Shown in pieces: positions 38,171 through 47,940 of a stretch of 64,000 bases of DNA. Positions within the stretch are counted from its first letter, which is position 1. Each line of letters begins with the position of its first letter. Source of the DNA: Thalassospira profundimaris (GTDB lineage Bacteria > Pseudomonadota > Alphaproteobacteria > Rhodospirillales > Thalassospiraceae); NCBI RefSeq assembly GCF_003326675.1, contig NZ_JPWF01000001.1, positions 310,001 to 374,000 on the forward strand. Direction: 5' to 3'. Position numbers and translations under genes: made by a program. Below the pieces are notes generated by a model that saw nothing but the letters and a program-made list of their open reading frames with translations, was not told where the DNA came from and ran no database searches.

Positions 38171-38206
38171 ATGATCAATTATGACATTTTATGTTTGACA
38201 ATGATC
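38171..38206 (+). promoter_or_regulatory. Four 10-bp-phased half-sites facing rhaR (candidate RhaR operator)
   Basis: Ten-base blocks beginning ATGATC (38171), ATGACA (38181), ATGTTT (38191) and ATGATC (38201) follow one another at exact 10-base steps. They mirror the set facing rhaD. A consensus -35 TTGACA (38195-38200) with a weak AATATC 17 bases later overlaps the last blocks, so a bound repressor would block it. Confidence 0.55.
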
Positions 38207-38242
38207 GAAATTGCGCGAATATCTGGCGAATGGAGAGCCAAT

Positions 38243-39049
38243 ATGCATGAACGTGAACGACATAGATTGATATTGCGCGCGGTCGGGGAACATCCCGTCG
38301 TCACGGTCGCCCAGCTTGTTGATATGCTGGACGTTTCCGAGGCAACTATCCGTCGCGACATCGCAGCCCTTGACGATGACGGCAAGCTTCGCCGTGTTCG
38401 TGGCGGGGCAGAAGCCATCAATCCTGTCACAAGCAAACAATTGCTTGGACGGCCATTTTTCGTAACCAAAACGCTCAATGTCGCGCAAAAAGCTGCAATT
38501 GCCGCCAAAGCAGTCGAAATGTGTGAAGAAGGCGATTCCATCATCATCCACGGTGGTTCGACCACCTACCAGATGGCACCGCTACTCAAGTCCAAGAAAA
38601 TGCAGGTGCTGACCAACTCGTTCCCGCTTGCCGACTATTTGATCGAGCACAGCCAGAACAGCGTGGTCGTTCCAGGCGGGACCATCTATCGCGAACAGAA
38701 CATTATCCTTAGCCCGTTTGAAAGCGATGTGATCCACAACTTCTATGCCTCCAAGGCATTCGTGGGTGCACAGGGCATCAATTCGATGGGACTGATGGAA
38801 AGCGATCCCATGATCATCCAGTCAGAGCAACGCCTGATCGCACAGGCCGAGAAGCTGGTGGTGATGATCGACAGCACAAAATTCACCCAGCGCAGCAACA
38901 TGTTCCTGTGCCGGTTGGACAATATCGACACCCTGATTACCGATGACGGTATTCGTGATGAAGACCGCGCCATGATTGAGCGTTCGGGCATCAAACTTGT
39001 CATCGTGTCAGCACAACAGGAAGACGACCAGAATACGGCAAGCGCATAG
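38243..39049 (+). CDS. rhaR: DeoR family transcriptional regulator of rhamnose use
   Basis: A 268-residue regulator. The N-terminal DeoR helix-turn-helix is VTVAQLVDMLDVSEATIRRDIAAL (20-43) followed by RRVRGGA. A DeoRC sugar-phosphate-sensing domain follows (GDSIIIHGGSTTYQMAPLL, VVVPGGTIYREQ, KLVVMIDSTKFTQRS). The ATG at 38243 has GGAG eight bases upstream, so the longer open frame is rejected. It heads the rhaRSTPQMK operon and is divergent from rhaDI; it probably represses both. The effector may be a rhamnose catabolite. Confidence 0.92.
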   Translation: MHERERHRLILRAVGEHPVVTVAQLVDMLDVSEATIRRDIAALDDDGKLRRVRGGAEAINPVTSKQLLGRPFFVTKTLNVAQKAAIAAKAVEMCEEGDSIIIHGGSTTYQMAPLLKSKKMQVLTNSFPLADYLIEHSQNSVVVPGGTIYREQNIILSPFESDVIHNFYASKAFVGAQGINSMGLMESDPMIIQSEQRLIAQAEKLVVMIDSTKFTQRSNMFLCRLDNIDTLITDDGIRDEDRAMIERSGIKLVIVSAQQEDDQNTASA

Positions 39050-39119
39050 CCCAAAGGGACAAAAAGAGCCCGGCGCCTGTCAGACAAAAAGCAATAAAAA
39101 CCAATCATGGAGGAACGTT

Positions 39120-40106
39120 ATGAAATTCAGAAAGTCTCTGATGGCAGCCGCCATTTTTGCCATGGGCATGGCATCCGTAACCGCACAAGCCGCTGACCCG
39201 GTTCGTGTCGGACTTGTCGTAAAATCACTTGGTAATGGCTTCTTTGAAGCGGCCCGGGATGGAGCAATAGAGGCCGCCAAGGAAATCGGCAACGCCGAGG
39301 TTATCTATACCGGCCCGACTTCCACCACGGCTGAAGGCCAGATTGAAAGTATCAACGCCCTGATGGCCCAGCGTGTTGACGCAATCGCCGTTTCCGCAAA
39401 TGACCCGGACGCACTGGCACCGATCCTGAAACGTGCGATGGATCGTGGCATCAAGGTTATTTCTTGGGATAGCGGTGTTGCAGATGATGCACGCATCGTC
39501 CATCTCAACCCGTCGAGCAACCCGCTGATTGGTGCTATGTGCATCAAGCTTGCGGCCGATGTCGCCGGTGATGCTGGCGGTGAAATCGCCATTCTTTCGG
39601 CAACCCCGACATCCACGAACCAGAATATCTGGATCGACGAGATGAAAAAGGTGCTCCCTGATTACAGTCAGCTGAAACTTGTCGACACAGTTTATGGCGA
39701 TGATCTTGCTGATAAATCCTATCGCGAAACCGTCGCACTGCTCAAAAAACATCCGAACCTCAAAGTAATCGTTGCACCGACCTCTGTTGGCATTGTTGCA
39801 GCAGCACAGGCCGTCGCTGATCAGGGCAAAATTGGTGAAGTCTTTGTCACCGGTCTTGGCCTGCCGTCCGAACTTGCCGGCCACGTTGATGCCGGATCGG
39901 TCAAGAGCTTTGCGATTTGGAACCCAATTGATCTTGGCTACTCGGCGATGATGATCGCTTATCAACTGACCCAGGGCGACGAGCATATGATGATCGAAGC
40001 CGGTCGCATGGGCACCATCACGTTTGACAAGGACGGTAACGGCGCAATGTCTGACCCGTTTGTTTATGACGCGTCAAACGTCCACAAGTTCGCCGACATC
40101 TTCTAA
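39120..40106 (+). CDS. rhaS: Rhamnose ABC transporter substrate-binding protein
   Basis: A 328-residue periplasmic sugar-binding protein of the RbsB/LacI-like class. The signal peptide ends near SVTAQA|AD (residue 24). RVGLVVKSLGNGFFEAARDGA, INALMAQRVDAIAVSANDPDAL and VISWDSGV are family patterns. It delivers L-rhamnose to RhaP/RhaQ. TGGAGG lies nine bases before the ATG at 39120. A perfect 11-pair hairpin follows the gene before rhaT. Confidence 0.95.
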   Translation: MKFRKSLMAAAIFAMGMASVTAQAADPVRVGLVVKSLGNGFFEAARDGAIEAAKEIGNAEVIYTGPTSTTAEGQIESINALMAQRVDAIAVSANDPDALAPILKRAMDRGIKVISWDSGVADDARIVHLNPSSNPLIGAMCIKLAADVAGDAGGEIAILSATPTSTNQNIWIDEMKKVLPDYSQLKLVDTVYGDDLADKSYRETVALLKKHPNLKVIVAPTSVGIVAAAQAVADQGKIGEVFVTGLGLPSELAGHVDAGSVKSFAIWNPIDLGYSAMMIAYQLTQGDEHMMIEAGRMGTITFDKDGNGAMSDPFVYDASNVHKFADIF

Positions 40107-40121
40107 GCGATACCACGGAAC

Positions 40122-40159
40122 TGGCGGAAACCCTTTGCTCCCTTAAGTGGTTTCCGCCA
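40122..40159 (+). promoter_or_regulatory. Intercistronic hairpin between rhaS and rhaT
   Basis: TGGCGGAAACC at 40122-40132 and GGTTTCCGCCA at 40149-40159 are perfect complements around a 16-base loop. The 147-base gap between rhaS and rhaT is long for this operon. The hairpin probably keeps the binding-protein message more abundant than the downstream message. Confidence 0.65.
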
Positions 40160-40253
40160 CTCTTTCCCGCGATCACGACGCTCTTGGCATAAGCATCACT
40201 CGAATGCGGCCTGAGCCAAAATCTCCAGACTTTGATGTGAAGGCTTGAAAAGC

Positions 40254-41741
40254 ATGGACAGGCCTGTTCTTGAACTGCGCAATATTTCCAAGACATTCCC
40301 CGGGGTGAAGGCGCTTGATGGCGTTGAATTGCAACTTTATCCCGGACAGGTCACGGCACTTATCGGCGAAAACGGCGCAGGAAAGTCCACTTTGGTGAAG
40401 GTGCTCACGGGCATCTATACGCCAGATGGCGGTGACATCCTGATCAATGATGAACCCGTCAGAATGCAGGCTGCAACTGATGCGAAGCGCCACGGTATTT
40501 CGGCGATCCATCAGGAAGCCGTGATGTTTGACGAACTTTCCGTCACCCAGAACATTTTCATAAACAATCAGAACCGGAACAGGTTTGGCCTTCTGGATTG
40601 GCCGCTGATGCGTCGACGCGCCAGAACGCTTCTGGAATATCTTGATGTCAATATTGACCCTGATCTGCCGCTGCGCGAGCTGAGCGTTGCGCACAAGCAT
40701 CTGGTGTCTTTTGCCAGTGCGCTTTCAATCAATTCCAACATCGTCATCATGGATGAGCCAACAGCATCGCTGTCTCATCACGAGATTCAGGAACTCTACC
40801 GTCTGGTCCGCCGCCTTCGTGACGAAGGAAAGGCAATCCTTTTCATCAGCCACAAGTTCGACGAAATCTTCGAGATTTGTGATCGCTACACCGTCTTTCG
40901 TGACGGCCAGTTCGTCGGTGCAGGCGAAATCAATGATGTGACCCAGGATGATCTGGTCGCAATGATGGTCGGTCGAACCGTCAAACAAATCTATCCAAAG
41001 ATCGAAGCCGAAATCGGCGAACCGGTCATGACTGTTGAAGGTCTGTGTCATCCGACTGAGTTTGCCGACATTGACTTTGAGCTGCGTCGTGGTGAAATCC
41101 TTGGGTTTTATGGTCTCGTCGGTGCAGGTCGTAGCGAAGTCATGCAGGCCCTGTTTGGCTTGACCCCGACCTCGGCCGGGTCAATCATACTCAATGATAA
41201 GCCCTTTAATCCGCGCACACCCGGTGATGCTGTCGATCAGGGATTGGTTTATGTCCCTGAAGATCGCCAGCATCAGGGCGCAATCCTCAGTTTGCCAATT
41301 TTTCAGAACATCACACTTCCTCAATTGGGCGGTCTGTCGCGGTCCGGCTTTATCGATATGGCCCGTGAATTTGACGTAGCCCGCCAATATGCCACACGCC
41401 TTCAGCTCAAGGCGGCGAGCCTGTCGGAGAATGTTGAGAACCTCTCGGGCGGGAACCAGCAAAAAGTCGTTATCGGCAAATGGCTTGCGACCAATCCGAA
41501 TGTCATCATCGTCGATGAACCAACGAAAGGCATTGATATCGGCTCAAAAGCCGCCGTGCACAAATTCATGGGCGAACTGGTCGCACAAGGATTGTCGGTG
41601 ATTATGGTGTCCTCTGAACTGCCCGAAGTCATGGGCATGTCTGATCGCATTATTGTCATGCATGAAGGTCGGATCGCAGCACGATTTGATCGAGATGAAA
41701 TGACAGCCGAAGCCATCGTCACCGCGGCGACAGGAGCCTGA
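40254..41741 (+). CDS. rhaT: Rhamnose ABC transporter ATP-binding protein
   Basis: A 495-residue double-ABC ATPase of the sugar (RbsA/MglA) type. The first half has Walker A GENGAGKST (38-46) and LSVAHKHLVSFASAL with VIMDEPTASLS. The second half has the degenerate P-loop GLVGAGRSE and an intact LSGGNQQKVVIGKWL with VIIVDEPTKGIDIG, as usual in this class. It energises rhamnose import through RhaP and RhaQ. The ATG at 40254 is taken over a TTG three codons upstream. RhaP starts one base after its stop. Confidence 0.94.
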   Translation: MDRPVLELRNISKTFPGVKALDGVELQLYPGQVTALIGENGAGKSTLVKVLTGIYTPDGGDILINDEPVRMQAATDAKRHGISAIHQEAVMFDELSVTQNIFINNQNRNRFGLLDWPLMRRRARTLLEYLDVNIDPDLPLRELSVAHKHLVSFASALSINSNIVIMDEPTASLSHHEIQELYRLVRRLRDEGKAILFISHKFDEIFEICDRYTVFRDGQFVGAGEINDVTQDDLVAMMVGRTVKQIYPKIEAEIGEPVMTVEGLCHPTEFADIDFELRRGEILGFYGLVGAGRSEVMQALFGLTPTSAGSIILNDKPFNPRTPGDAVDQGLVYVPEDRQHQGAILSLPIFQNITLPQLGGLSRSGFIDMAREFDVARQYATRLQLKAASLSENVENLSGGNQQKVVIGKWLATNPNVIIVDEPTKGIDIGSKAAVHKFMGELVAQGLSVIMVSSELPEVMGMSDRIIVMHEGRIAARFDRDEMTAEAIVTAATGA

Positions 41742-41742
41742 A

Positions 41743-42735
41743 ATGAAAACGACATCCATAATCGGCAAACTGATCTCGCACCGTGAATGGCTTCTTGGTG
41801 GGTTGATAATCTTGATGCTCGTTGGTGTTGGCTCAGCCGCACCCTTCTTTGTTGGTACCGCCAACCTTGCCGAAGTTTTCGATGATACGGCGATTCTGAT
41901 CATGCTTGCCTGTGCGCAGATGCTTGTGATCCTGACCCGGTGCATTGATCTGTCGGTCGCATCGAACTTGGCATTTACCGGCATGTGCGTGGCCCTGTTC
42001 AATGTCGCTTATCCGGAAACATCCGCCTTGGTGACAGTTGTGATGTCAATCGGGATCGGATTGATGCTTGGCGCCTTTAACGGTCTTCTGGTCTGGCTGG
42101 TTGGCATTCCGTCGATCGTTGTCACCCTTGGCACCATGAGTGCATATCGCGGTTTTGTCTTTTTGCTTAGCGACGGAGAATGGGTAAACGCCCATGAAAT
42201 GACGCCGCAATTCCTGGCCCTGCCGCGGGCAGCCTTCCTTGATGTGACCGTATTGTCCTGGATTGCCATTGCCCTGACGCTGGTGATGTTTGTCTTTACG
42301 CGCTTTACCAAGACCGGCCTTTCGATCTTCGCGGTCGGCGGGAACCCCAAGGCTGCTGTCTATAGTGGCCTTGATGTCGGCAAGCATCAGTTCATCACAT
42401 TTTGTATTTCTGGCGCAGTTGCTGGCTTGTGCGGCTATCTCTGGGTCTCGCGCTATGCCGTTGCCTATGTGGAAGTTGCCCTTGCCTTCGAACTTCAGGT
42501 CGTTGCGGCTTGCGTCATTGGCGGGATCAGCATTGCAGGTGGCATCGGATCAATCTGGGGGGCCGTTCTTGGCGCGATCTTCTTGGGGCTGATCAAAAAC
42601 GCGCTCCCCGTAATTGGAATTTCTCCCTTCTGGCAGCTCGCGATCTCCGGGCTTGTGATTGTTCTGGCCGTTATCGTTAATTCTCGTAGTGAAAAACGAG
42701 GCGGCCGACGTATCCTGCGGGAGGCACATCAATGA
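41743..42735 (+). CDS. rhaP: Rhamnose ABC transporter permease
   Basis: A 330-residue inner-membrane permease of the RbsC family with eight to ten helices. CAQMLVILTRCIDLSVASNLAFTGM and FAVGGNPKAAVYSGLDVGKHQ are the conserved cytoplasmic-loop motifs that meet the ATPase, and CVIGGISIAGGIGSIWGAVLGAIF is the family's C-terminal glycine-rich signature. It forms the rhamnose channel with RhaQ. Its stop overlaps the start of rhaQ (ATGA). Confidence 0.93.
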   Translation: MKTTSIIGKLISHREWLLGGLIILMLVGVGSAAPFFVGTANLAEVFDDTAILIMLACAQMLVILTRCIDLSVASNLAFTGMCVALFNVAYPETSALVTVVMSIGIGLMLGAFNGLLVWLVGIPSIVVTLGTMSAYRGFVFLLSDGEWVNAHEMTPQFLALPRAAFLDVTVLSWIAIALTLVMFVFTRFTKTGLSIFAVGGNPKAAVYSGLDVGKHQFITFCISGAVAGLCGYLWVSRYAVAYVEVALAFELQVVAACVIGGISIAGGIGSIWGAVLGAIFLGLIKNALPVIGISPFWQLAISGLVIVLAVIVNSRSEKRGGRRILREAHQ

Positions 42736-43790
42736 TCACCGAGAAAACATTGAAACAAACAATGACCAATGATTTGCCCAAGGATATGTCCAGGCATCTG
42801 CCTGATAGCTTGAACAGCGATTTGCGCAGTAAGATGATGCGCTGGGAAACATTGTTGATGGTGTTTGTGGTGATTGCCTTTTTCACCAACATACAGCTTT
42901 CGCCTTATTTCCTTGATCCCTGGAGCCTGTCGGACGCGACGTTCAATTTCACGGAAAAGGCGATCATTGCCTTACCGATGGCGCTATTGATCATTGCGCG
43001 TGACATTGATCTGTCTGTTGCATCAACCATCGCGCTGGCATCAGTCGCAATGGGCTTTGCCAACACAATGGGCGCAGGCCCGATTGAACTCGCCCTGATC
43101 GGTATGGGTGTTGGTACCGTTGCCGGCTTCGTGAATGGCTGGATCATCACCAAGTTCGACATTCCGGCAATCGTTGTCACCATCGGCACCATGAGCCTTT
43201 ATCGCGGCATCGCCTATATCGTCCTAGGCGATGAAGTCTATCGCAGCTACCCGGAAGGCTTCGCATTCTTTGGTCAGGGTTATGTCTGGGGCGTGCTGTC
43301 GTTCGAGTTTGTTCTGTTCCTCTGCCTTGCTGTGGCGTTCGGGATATTGCTGCACAAAACGACCTTTGGTCGTCGGGTCTACGCGATTGGCAACAACCCG
43401 ACGGCAGCCTTGTTTTCCGGGATCAATGTCAAACGTCATCGACTGTTCCTGTTTACGCTTGTCGGTCTTTTTGCCGGGGTTGCGGCGGTTCTTCTGACAT
43501 CGCGCATCGGTTCAACCCGCCCGTCAATCGCGATGGGATGGGAACTTGAAGTCATAACGATGGTGGTTCTTGGTGGCGTCAACATTATGGGCGGTGCGGG
43601 CAGCATCGTCGGCGTATTTATAGCTGTGTTCTTGATGGGGCTTGTCACCTTTGGCATGGGCCTGATGAATGTGCCGGGCATTGTGATGTCGATCTTTACC
43701 GGCCTGCTTTTGATCCTTGTGATTGGCACACCAATCATCTGGCGTCGCGTCTTGACTGCACGCAAAATGAAATCAAAATCCGGGAATTAG
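42732..43790 (+). CDS. rhaQ: Rhamnose ABC transporter permease
   Basis: A 352-residue RbsC-family permease, paralogous to Rha[48 protein letters not shown] and [24 protein letters not shown] match the same positions in RhaP. About 40 cytoplasmic residues precede the first helix, longer than in RhaP. It overlaps rhaP by four bases, and the mutarotase gene follows after four bases. Confidence 0.93.
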   Translation: MITEKTLKQTMTNDLPKDMSRHLPDSLNSDLRSKMMRWETLLMVFVVIAFFTNIQLSPYFLDPWSLSDATFNFTEKAIIALPMALLIIARDIDLSVASTIALASVAMGFANTMGAGPIELALIGMGVGTVAGFVNGWIITKFDIPAIVVTIGTMSLYRGIAYIVLGDEVYRSYPEGFAFFGQGYVWGVLSFEFVLFLCLAVAFGILLHKTTFGRRVYAIGNNPTAALFSGINVKRHRLFLFTLVGLFAGVAAVLLTSRIGSTRPSIAMGWELEVITMVVLGGVNIMGGAGSIVGVFIAVFLMGLVTFGMGLMNVPGIVMSIFTGLLLILVIGTPIIWRRVLTARKMKSKSGN

Positions 43791-43794
43791 CAAA

Positions 43795-44109
43795 ATGGAG
43801 AAAATTGCCTTCAAAATGATGCTTAATCCCGGTCAAGCTGAAGAATACAAGAAGCGGCATGATGAAATCTGGCCGGAGCTATCTTCCCTTTTAAGAGACT
43901 CGGGAATCTCCGACTACAGCATATTTCTGGATGAGGAGACCCACATTCTTTTTGCTGTTCTGCGCCGTACGAAGAGCCACGGGATGGATGAATTGCCACG
44001 TACGGAGATCATGCAGCGTTGGTGGTCCTTCATGGGCGATATCATGGCAACGAATGCTGACGGCAGCCCGGTTGCGATCCCGTTAACCAACATGTTCCAC
44101 CTGCAATGA
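43795..44109 (+). CDS. rhaM: L-rhamnose mutarotase
   Basis: A 104-residue dimeric alpha/beta-barrel-type enzyme that interconverts the alpha and beta anomers of L-rhamnose. [21 protein letters not shown] contains the active-site His22, and the Trp pair at 76-77 ([11 protein letters not shown]) is also conserved. The C-terminal PLTNMFHLQ is family-typical. In Rhizobium leguminosarum the homologue is called rhaU and has the same position. It overlaps rhaK by ATGA. Confidence 0.95.
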   Translation: MEKIAFKMMLNPGQAEEYKKRHDEIWPELSSLLRDSGISDYSIFLDEETHILFAVLRRTKSHGMDELPRTEIMQRWWSFMGDIMATNADGSPVAIPLTNMFHLQ

Positions 44110-45524
44110 CGGACCAAACGAACCGGTTTGCCACTGCCGTCATTGATATAGGCAAAACCAATGCCAAGCTTGTCGTTTGGGATCACGATGGCGAGCACAT
44201 TCTGTTTGAAGTCAGTCAGCCCAATCGTTCGATTGATCGGTCTCCTTACCGACATCTTGATACCGAAGGACTTTGGCAATTCTATCTTGGGGCTTTGACG
44301 CAGGCTGTGTCGGAAATTGCCCCGATCACAATTGGCAAATTGATCCCAACCACCCACGGTGCAACTGTTGTTATCCTGAACAAGGATCAGTTGGTTCTTC
44401 CGGTCCCGGATTATGAAAATACATATGATGCGTCCATCAATGAGGCCTATGACGCCGCCCGTGATGCCTTTACAGACAGTCAAAGTCCCTGTTTGCCCGC
44501 AGGCCTGAATTTCGGGCGACAGATATATGCCCTTGAACAGAACTTTCCTGCCGAAATGGCGCAGGCAACGGACTTTCTGCCTTATCCGCAATACTGGTCA
44601 TGGAAATTCTCGGGCGTGAAGGCTGCCGAAGTGACATCTCTTGGATGCCATTCGGATCTGTGGCGACCTTACGAGGGGGATTGGAGCAAGCTTGCAAAAG
44701 TACGGGGTTGGGATCGGAAATGTCCACCGATCCGAAAGGCGCAAGACATTTTGGGGCCGATATCGCCGGAACTCGCAAAGCGCACTGGATTGCCCGCCGA
44801 TTGCCAAATCTACTGTGGCATTCACGACAGCAACGCATCTCTTGTGCCTCTCATCACGCAAATCGATCAACCGTTTTCGCTTGTGTCTTCCGGAACCTGG
44901 ACGGTCTGCTTTTCTGTTGGCGTACATTCAAAACCAGTGTTGGATGAAAATCGTGACAGCTTGTGCAATGTCGATTTCAACGGAGAAGCAGTTCCCAGCG
45001 CCAGATTTATGGGGGGGCGAGAATATGCCTTTCTGGCAGGCGACTGCACCGAAAACCCGACAATGGGCGATGTCGAACGTTTGATCCGTGCGGATTGTCT
45101 TGCGATCCCCTCATTCGCAGGAGCCGGGGGACCGTTCAGTCGACATTCAGGAAGAATCTTAAATGAATCTGTTCTCAAAACCGATCGGGATAAAGCTGCG
45201 CTCGCAACGCTTTATTGCGCTCTGATGGGGGATTATTGCCTTGAAATGACGGGAAGCGGAGGCTCGATCATTGTCGAAGGGCCACTTGCAATGAATTCGG
45301 CGTTTTGCGAGCTCTTGGGAGCCTTTCGTTTTGGACAACAGATTTTTGCGTCAACCGACAGTTCGGGTACGAGCTTTGGTGCGGCAATGCTCACAAGCCA
45401 AGCGGTCAAAATTGGATTACGTGGTATGAAACGGATATTGCCCGAAAGAAGCGAAGCCTTGATTGCTTACCGCGACTTCTGGCGCACGAAAATTAACCAG
45501 CTCGATTTGTATCTTGCAAGGTGA
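44106..45524 (+). CDS. rhaK: Rhamnulokinase (FGGY family carbohydrate kinase)
   Basis: A 472-residue cytoplasmic kinase that phosphorylates L-rhamnulose to rhamnulose 1-phosphate. The first phosphate motif is [29 protein letters not shown] supplies the catalytic Asp region; the adenosine motif is in [15 protein letters not shown]. In Rhizobium the kinase is needed for rhamnose transport as well as catabolism, which may apply here because the gene is locked into the same operon. It is the last gene of rhaRSTPQMK and converges with kdgK. Confidence 0.93.
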   Translation: MTDQTNRFATAVIDIGKTNAKLVVWDHDGEHILFEVSQPNRSIDRSPYRHLDTEGLWQFYLGALTQAVSEIAPITIGKLIPTTHGATVVILNKDQLVLPVPDYENTYDASINEAYDAARDAFTDSQSPCLPAGLNFGRQIYALEQNFPAEMAQATDFLPYPQYWSWKFSGVKAAEVTSLGCHSDLWRPYEGDWSKLAKVRGWDRKCPPIRKAQDILGPISPELAKRTGLPADCQIYCGIHDSNASLVPLITQIDQPFSLVSSGTWTVCFSVGVHSKPVLDENRDSLCNVDFNGEAVPSARFMGGREYAFLAGDCTENPTMGDVERLIRADCLAIPSFAGAGGPFSRHSGRILNESVLKTDRDKAALATLYCALMGDYCLEMTGSGGSIIVEGPLAMNSAFCELLGAFRFGQQIFASTDSSGTSFGAAMLTSQAVKIGLRGMKRILPERSEALIAYRDFWRTKINQLDLYLAR

Positions 45525-45580
45525 TGTGCCTCTGGGGGCAGTTTCTGTATTCAGAATGGCCAATCTGCTGTGGAATGAAC

Positions 45581-46486
45581 TCATTCCCCTCCGGTCAGAA
45601 GCGCCCCGTGTGTCTGGATAACCTTTGCCGAAAGCACTTGGCCGCTTTGGATGGCATTGCCGGTATCGGCACCGCTTAGCCGGGCTGCCAAAAATGCTGC
45701 GTTAAAGGAATCACCCGCACCTGTTGCATCCACCACCTTTGAAACTGGCGGTGTTTGAACGCTTTCCACCTGACCATCATGCCGGAAAAAGCACGGACCG
45801 CCGCCGTTCTTGACCACGATTTCCGCAACGCCAAGATCGCGATATCGCATTACGGTTTCTTCCGGCGTTGCATCTCCGAACAATGTTGCCTCGTCATCAA
45901 AGCTCGGAAGAATGATGTCCGAGATCGCCGCAACGTCGCTCAGTACCCGTTTGCAGCTATCCCGATCTTGCCAAAGTGCCGGTCGGATATTGGGATCAAA
46001 TGCAATGCGGGTCTGTTTCGGGCGTGCCTTGATGATCTCAATCAAGGCGGTACGGCGATCCTCGCTCAGGATCGCCAACGTGATCCCCGACAGATAAATA
46101 ACATCCGCCCCCAGTAACGCCGATTCCAGTGCCGCAATATCATCGGCCATCTTGCGTGCCGCTGAATTTTCGCGCCAATAGGTGAAAACGCGATCACCAT
46201 TTTCCTGATCAATAAGATACAGACCCGGACGATTGCCCGACAGACGCTGAATGGCGCTGGTATCGATACCGGCATCACTGATGAACCGCGCGATACGATC
46301 GGAATATCGATCATCGCCAAGTGCGGTAACGTAACGCACCTGCCAGTCCCGGTCATTCGTCGCATTCCGGAAATGCCATGCCGTATTCAGGGTATCCCCG
46401 GCAATCCCCATTTTCCAGTGGCCATCCTGCCCGCCGGACATTTCGATCATGCATTCGCCGATGGCGACAAAGCGCTGCATCGTCAT
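45581..46486 (-). CDS. kdgK: 2-dehydro-3-deoxygluconokinase (PfkB family)
   Basis: A 301-residue ribokinase-like sugar kinase. GIAGDTLNTAWHF (28-40) is the first PfkB motif, and DATGAGDSFNAAFLAARL (253-270) is the second, with the catalytic Asp259. It should phosphorylate 2-keto-3-deoxygluconate, the product of mannonate dehydratase, to KDPG. Context supports this: it overlaps uxuB by ATGA and completes uxuA-uxuB-kdgK. The next enzyme, KDPG aldolase, is not in the window. Confidence 0.92.
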   Translation of the reverse strand: MTMQRFVAIGECMIEMSGGQDGHWKMGIAGDTLNTAWHFRNATNDRDWQVRYVTALGDDRYSDRIARFISDAGIDTSAIQRLSGNRPGLYLIDQENGDRVFTYWRENSAARKMADDIAALESALLGADVIYLSGITLAILSEDRRTALIEIIKARPKQTRIAFDPNIRPALWQDRDSCKRVLSDVAAISDIILPSFDDEATLFGDATPEETVMRYRDLGVAEIVVKNGGGPCFFRHDGQVESVQTPPVSKVVDATGAGDSFNAAFLAARLSGADTGNAIQSGQVLSAKVIQTHGALLTGGE

Positions 46487-47937
46487 TGCGCGATTTCATC
46501 GGCAATGGCGGCATCGGCCCCGTGCGACAATAAAGTCGACAGGCGGCTGATCACGGCTTTGCGCCAATGCGGATTGTCATGCAGTTGGGTTGGCATCCAG
46601 CCCGGCAAATTTGCCAGACGGTCATAAAGGCCTTCGGCACCTTGCGGAATGTCGAGAAGTTCTTTGATTTCACCGGCCCGCGGATCGTCGGGCAATCGGC
46701 TGGTTTCGCCCGGCTCCGTCGGGTGGATCTGCTTTTGGACAAAGGCAAGCCACGCGGCAAAACAAAGTGCAAATGTGCCAAGACGCTCTCTGTCGCCCGG
46801 CAAGTCACAAGCTGGGGCAAAAATCCGCTGTGGCAGCTTTTCGGTGCCGTCCATGGCGATCTGCCGGGTTTCATGGGCAATTTCGGGATTGCGGAATCGC
46901 TCGGTCAGTTCCGCGCCATATTGGGCAAAATCAATTCCGGCCAGTGGCGGCATGGTCGCGGCGGAATTTTCCATATGCTGTGCGACAAGACTAGCGAAAT
47001 TGTCATTCGCCATGGCATCACGGACATAGCGATATCTGCCAAGTTGCCCGACATAGGCAATCAGCGAATGACTGCCATTAAGCATGCGAAGCTTCATCCC
47101 TTCATAGGGATCGACATCCTCGACAAGGATGGCGCCACCTTCTTCCCAGGCGGGTCTGCCATTGGGGAAATCATCCTCGATCACCCATTGCGAAAAAGGT
47201 TCGGTCTCGATTGCCGCGGGGTCGTCCATCCCGGTCAGGGCTTTGGCATCGGCATATGTGGCGGCGGTTGATGCCGGGGTGATGCGATCCACCATGGTGG
47301 ACGGGAAAGACACATTCTCCGAAATCCAGTCACCAAGTGCCGGATCGATCTGCCTGGCAAAATCAGTCACACCAGAACGAAGCAACTTGCCATTGGCCGG
47401 AAGATTGTCACAGGACACCACCGTAAACGGCGCAATACCGGCATCCTTGCGGCTTTTCAATCCGGCAACCAGAATGCCAAGAAGTCCCGACGGTCTGTCG
47501 GGATTTTCAAGGTCATGGCGAATGGCGGGGTGATCGTTCTGGATTTTTCCCGATTGACGATCAATGCCATAGGCCTTTTCCGTCACGGTAATGGTCACAA
47601 TCCGGATTGCCGGATCGGCAAGGGCGTCAAGAACCGGCATGACATCGCGCGCCGCCGCAATGGCGTGTGACATGCTGGTAATGCGATGGGCTTCTGGTCC
47701 TTGGGCATGGCGTTCGATTACCGTAAATGCGCAATCCTGCGCATTCAGGGCATCAACAATATCCGTGCTGCGCAAACTGACACCGATAATGTGCCAGTCG
47801 CCCCCTTTGGCGGCCATCGCCGCATCGGTGTAAACCGCCTGATGCGCGCGATGGAATGCCCCGATACCGATATGCAGGATGCCTGATTTGGCCAAGGCAG
47901 ATTGCAAAGCCATATCCGACGAACCGGACTGTTTCAT
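46483..47937 (-). CDS. uxuB: Fructuronate reductase (mannitol dehydrogenase family)
   Basis: A 484-residue polyol-dehydrogenase-family protein. The NAD-binding start is ILHIGIGAFHRAHQAVYTD (20-38). VDRITP, VIEDDFPNGRPAWEEGG and the catalytic-Lys region KLRMLNGSHSLIAYVGQL are the family's active-site motifs. It reduces D-fructuronate to D-mannonate; neighbouring uxuA and kdgK make this more likely than mannitol or tagaturonate activity. Three bases separate its start from the uxuA stop. Confidence 0.92.
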   Translation of the reverse strand: MKQSGSSDMALQSALAKSGILHIGIGAFHRAHQAVYTDAAMAAKGGDWHIIGVSLRSTDIVDALNAQDCAFTVIERHAQGPEAHRITSMSHAIAAARDVMPVLDALADPAIRIVTITVTEKAYGIDRQSGKIQNDHPAIRHDLENPDRPSGLLGILVAGLKSRKDAGIAPFTVVSCDNLPANGKLLRSGVTDFARQIDPALGDWISENVSFPSTMVDRITPASTAATYADAKALTGMDDPAAIETEPFSQWVIEDDFPNGRPAWEEGGAILVEDVDPYEGMKLRMLNGSHSLIAYVGQLGRYRYVRDAMANDNFASLVAQHMENSAATMPPLAGIDFAQYGAELTERFRNPEIAHETRQIAMDGTEKLPQRIFAPACDLPGDRERLGTFALCFAAWLAFVQKQIHPTEPGETSRLPDDPRAGEIKELLDIPQGAEGLYDRLANLPGWMPTQLHDNPHWRKAVISRLSTLLSHGADAAIADEIAQ

Positions 47938-47940
47938 CCC

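Noticed and set aside
38159-38242. Upstream extension of rhaR
   Set aside because: It covers the phased operator blocks and lacks a ribosome site; the ATG at 38243 behind GGAG fits the DeoR N-terminus.
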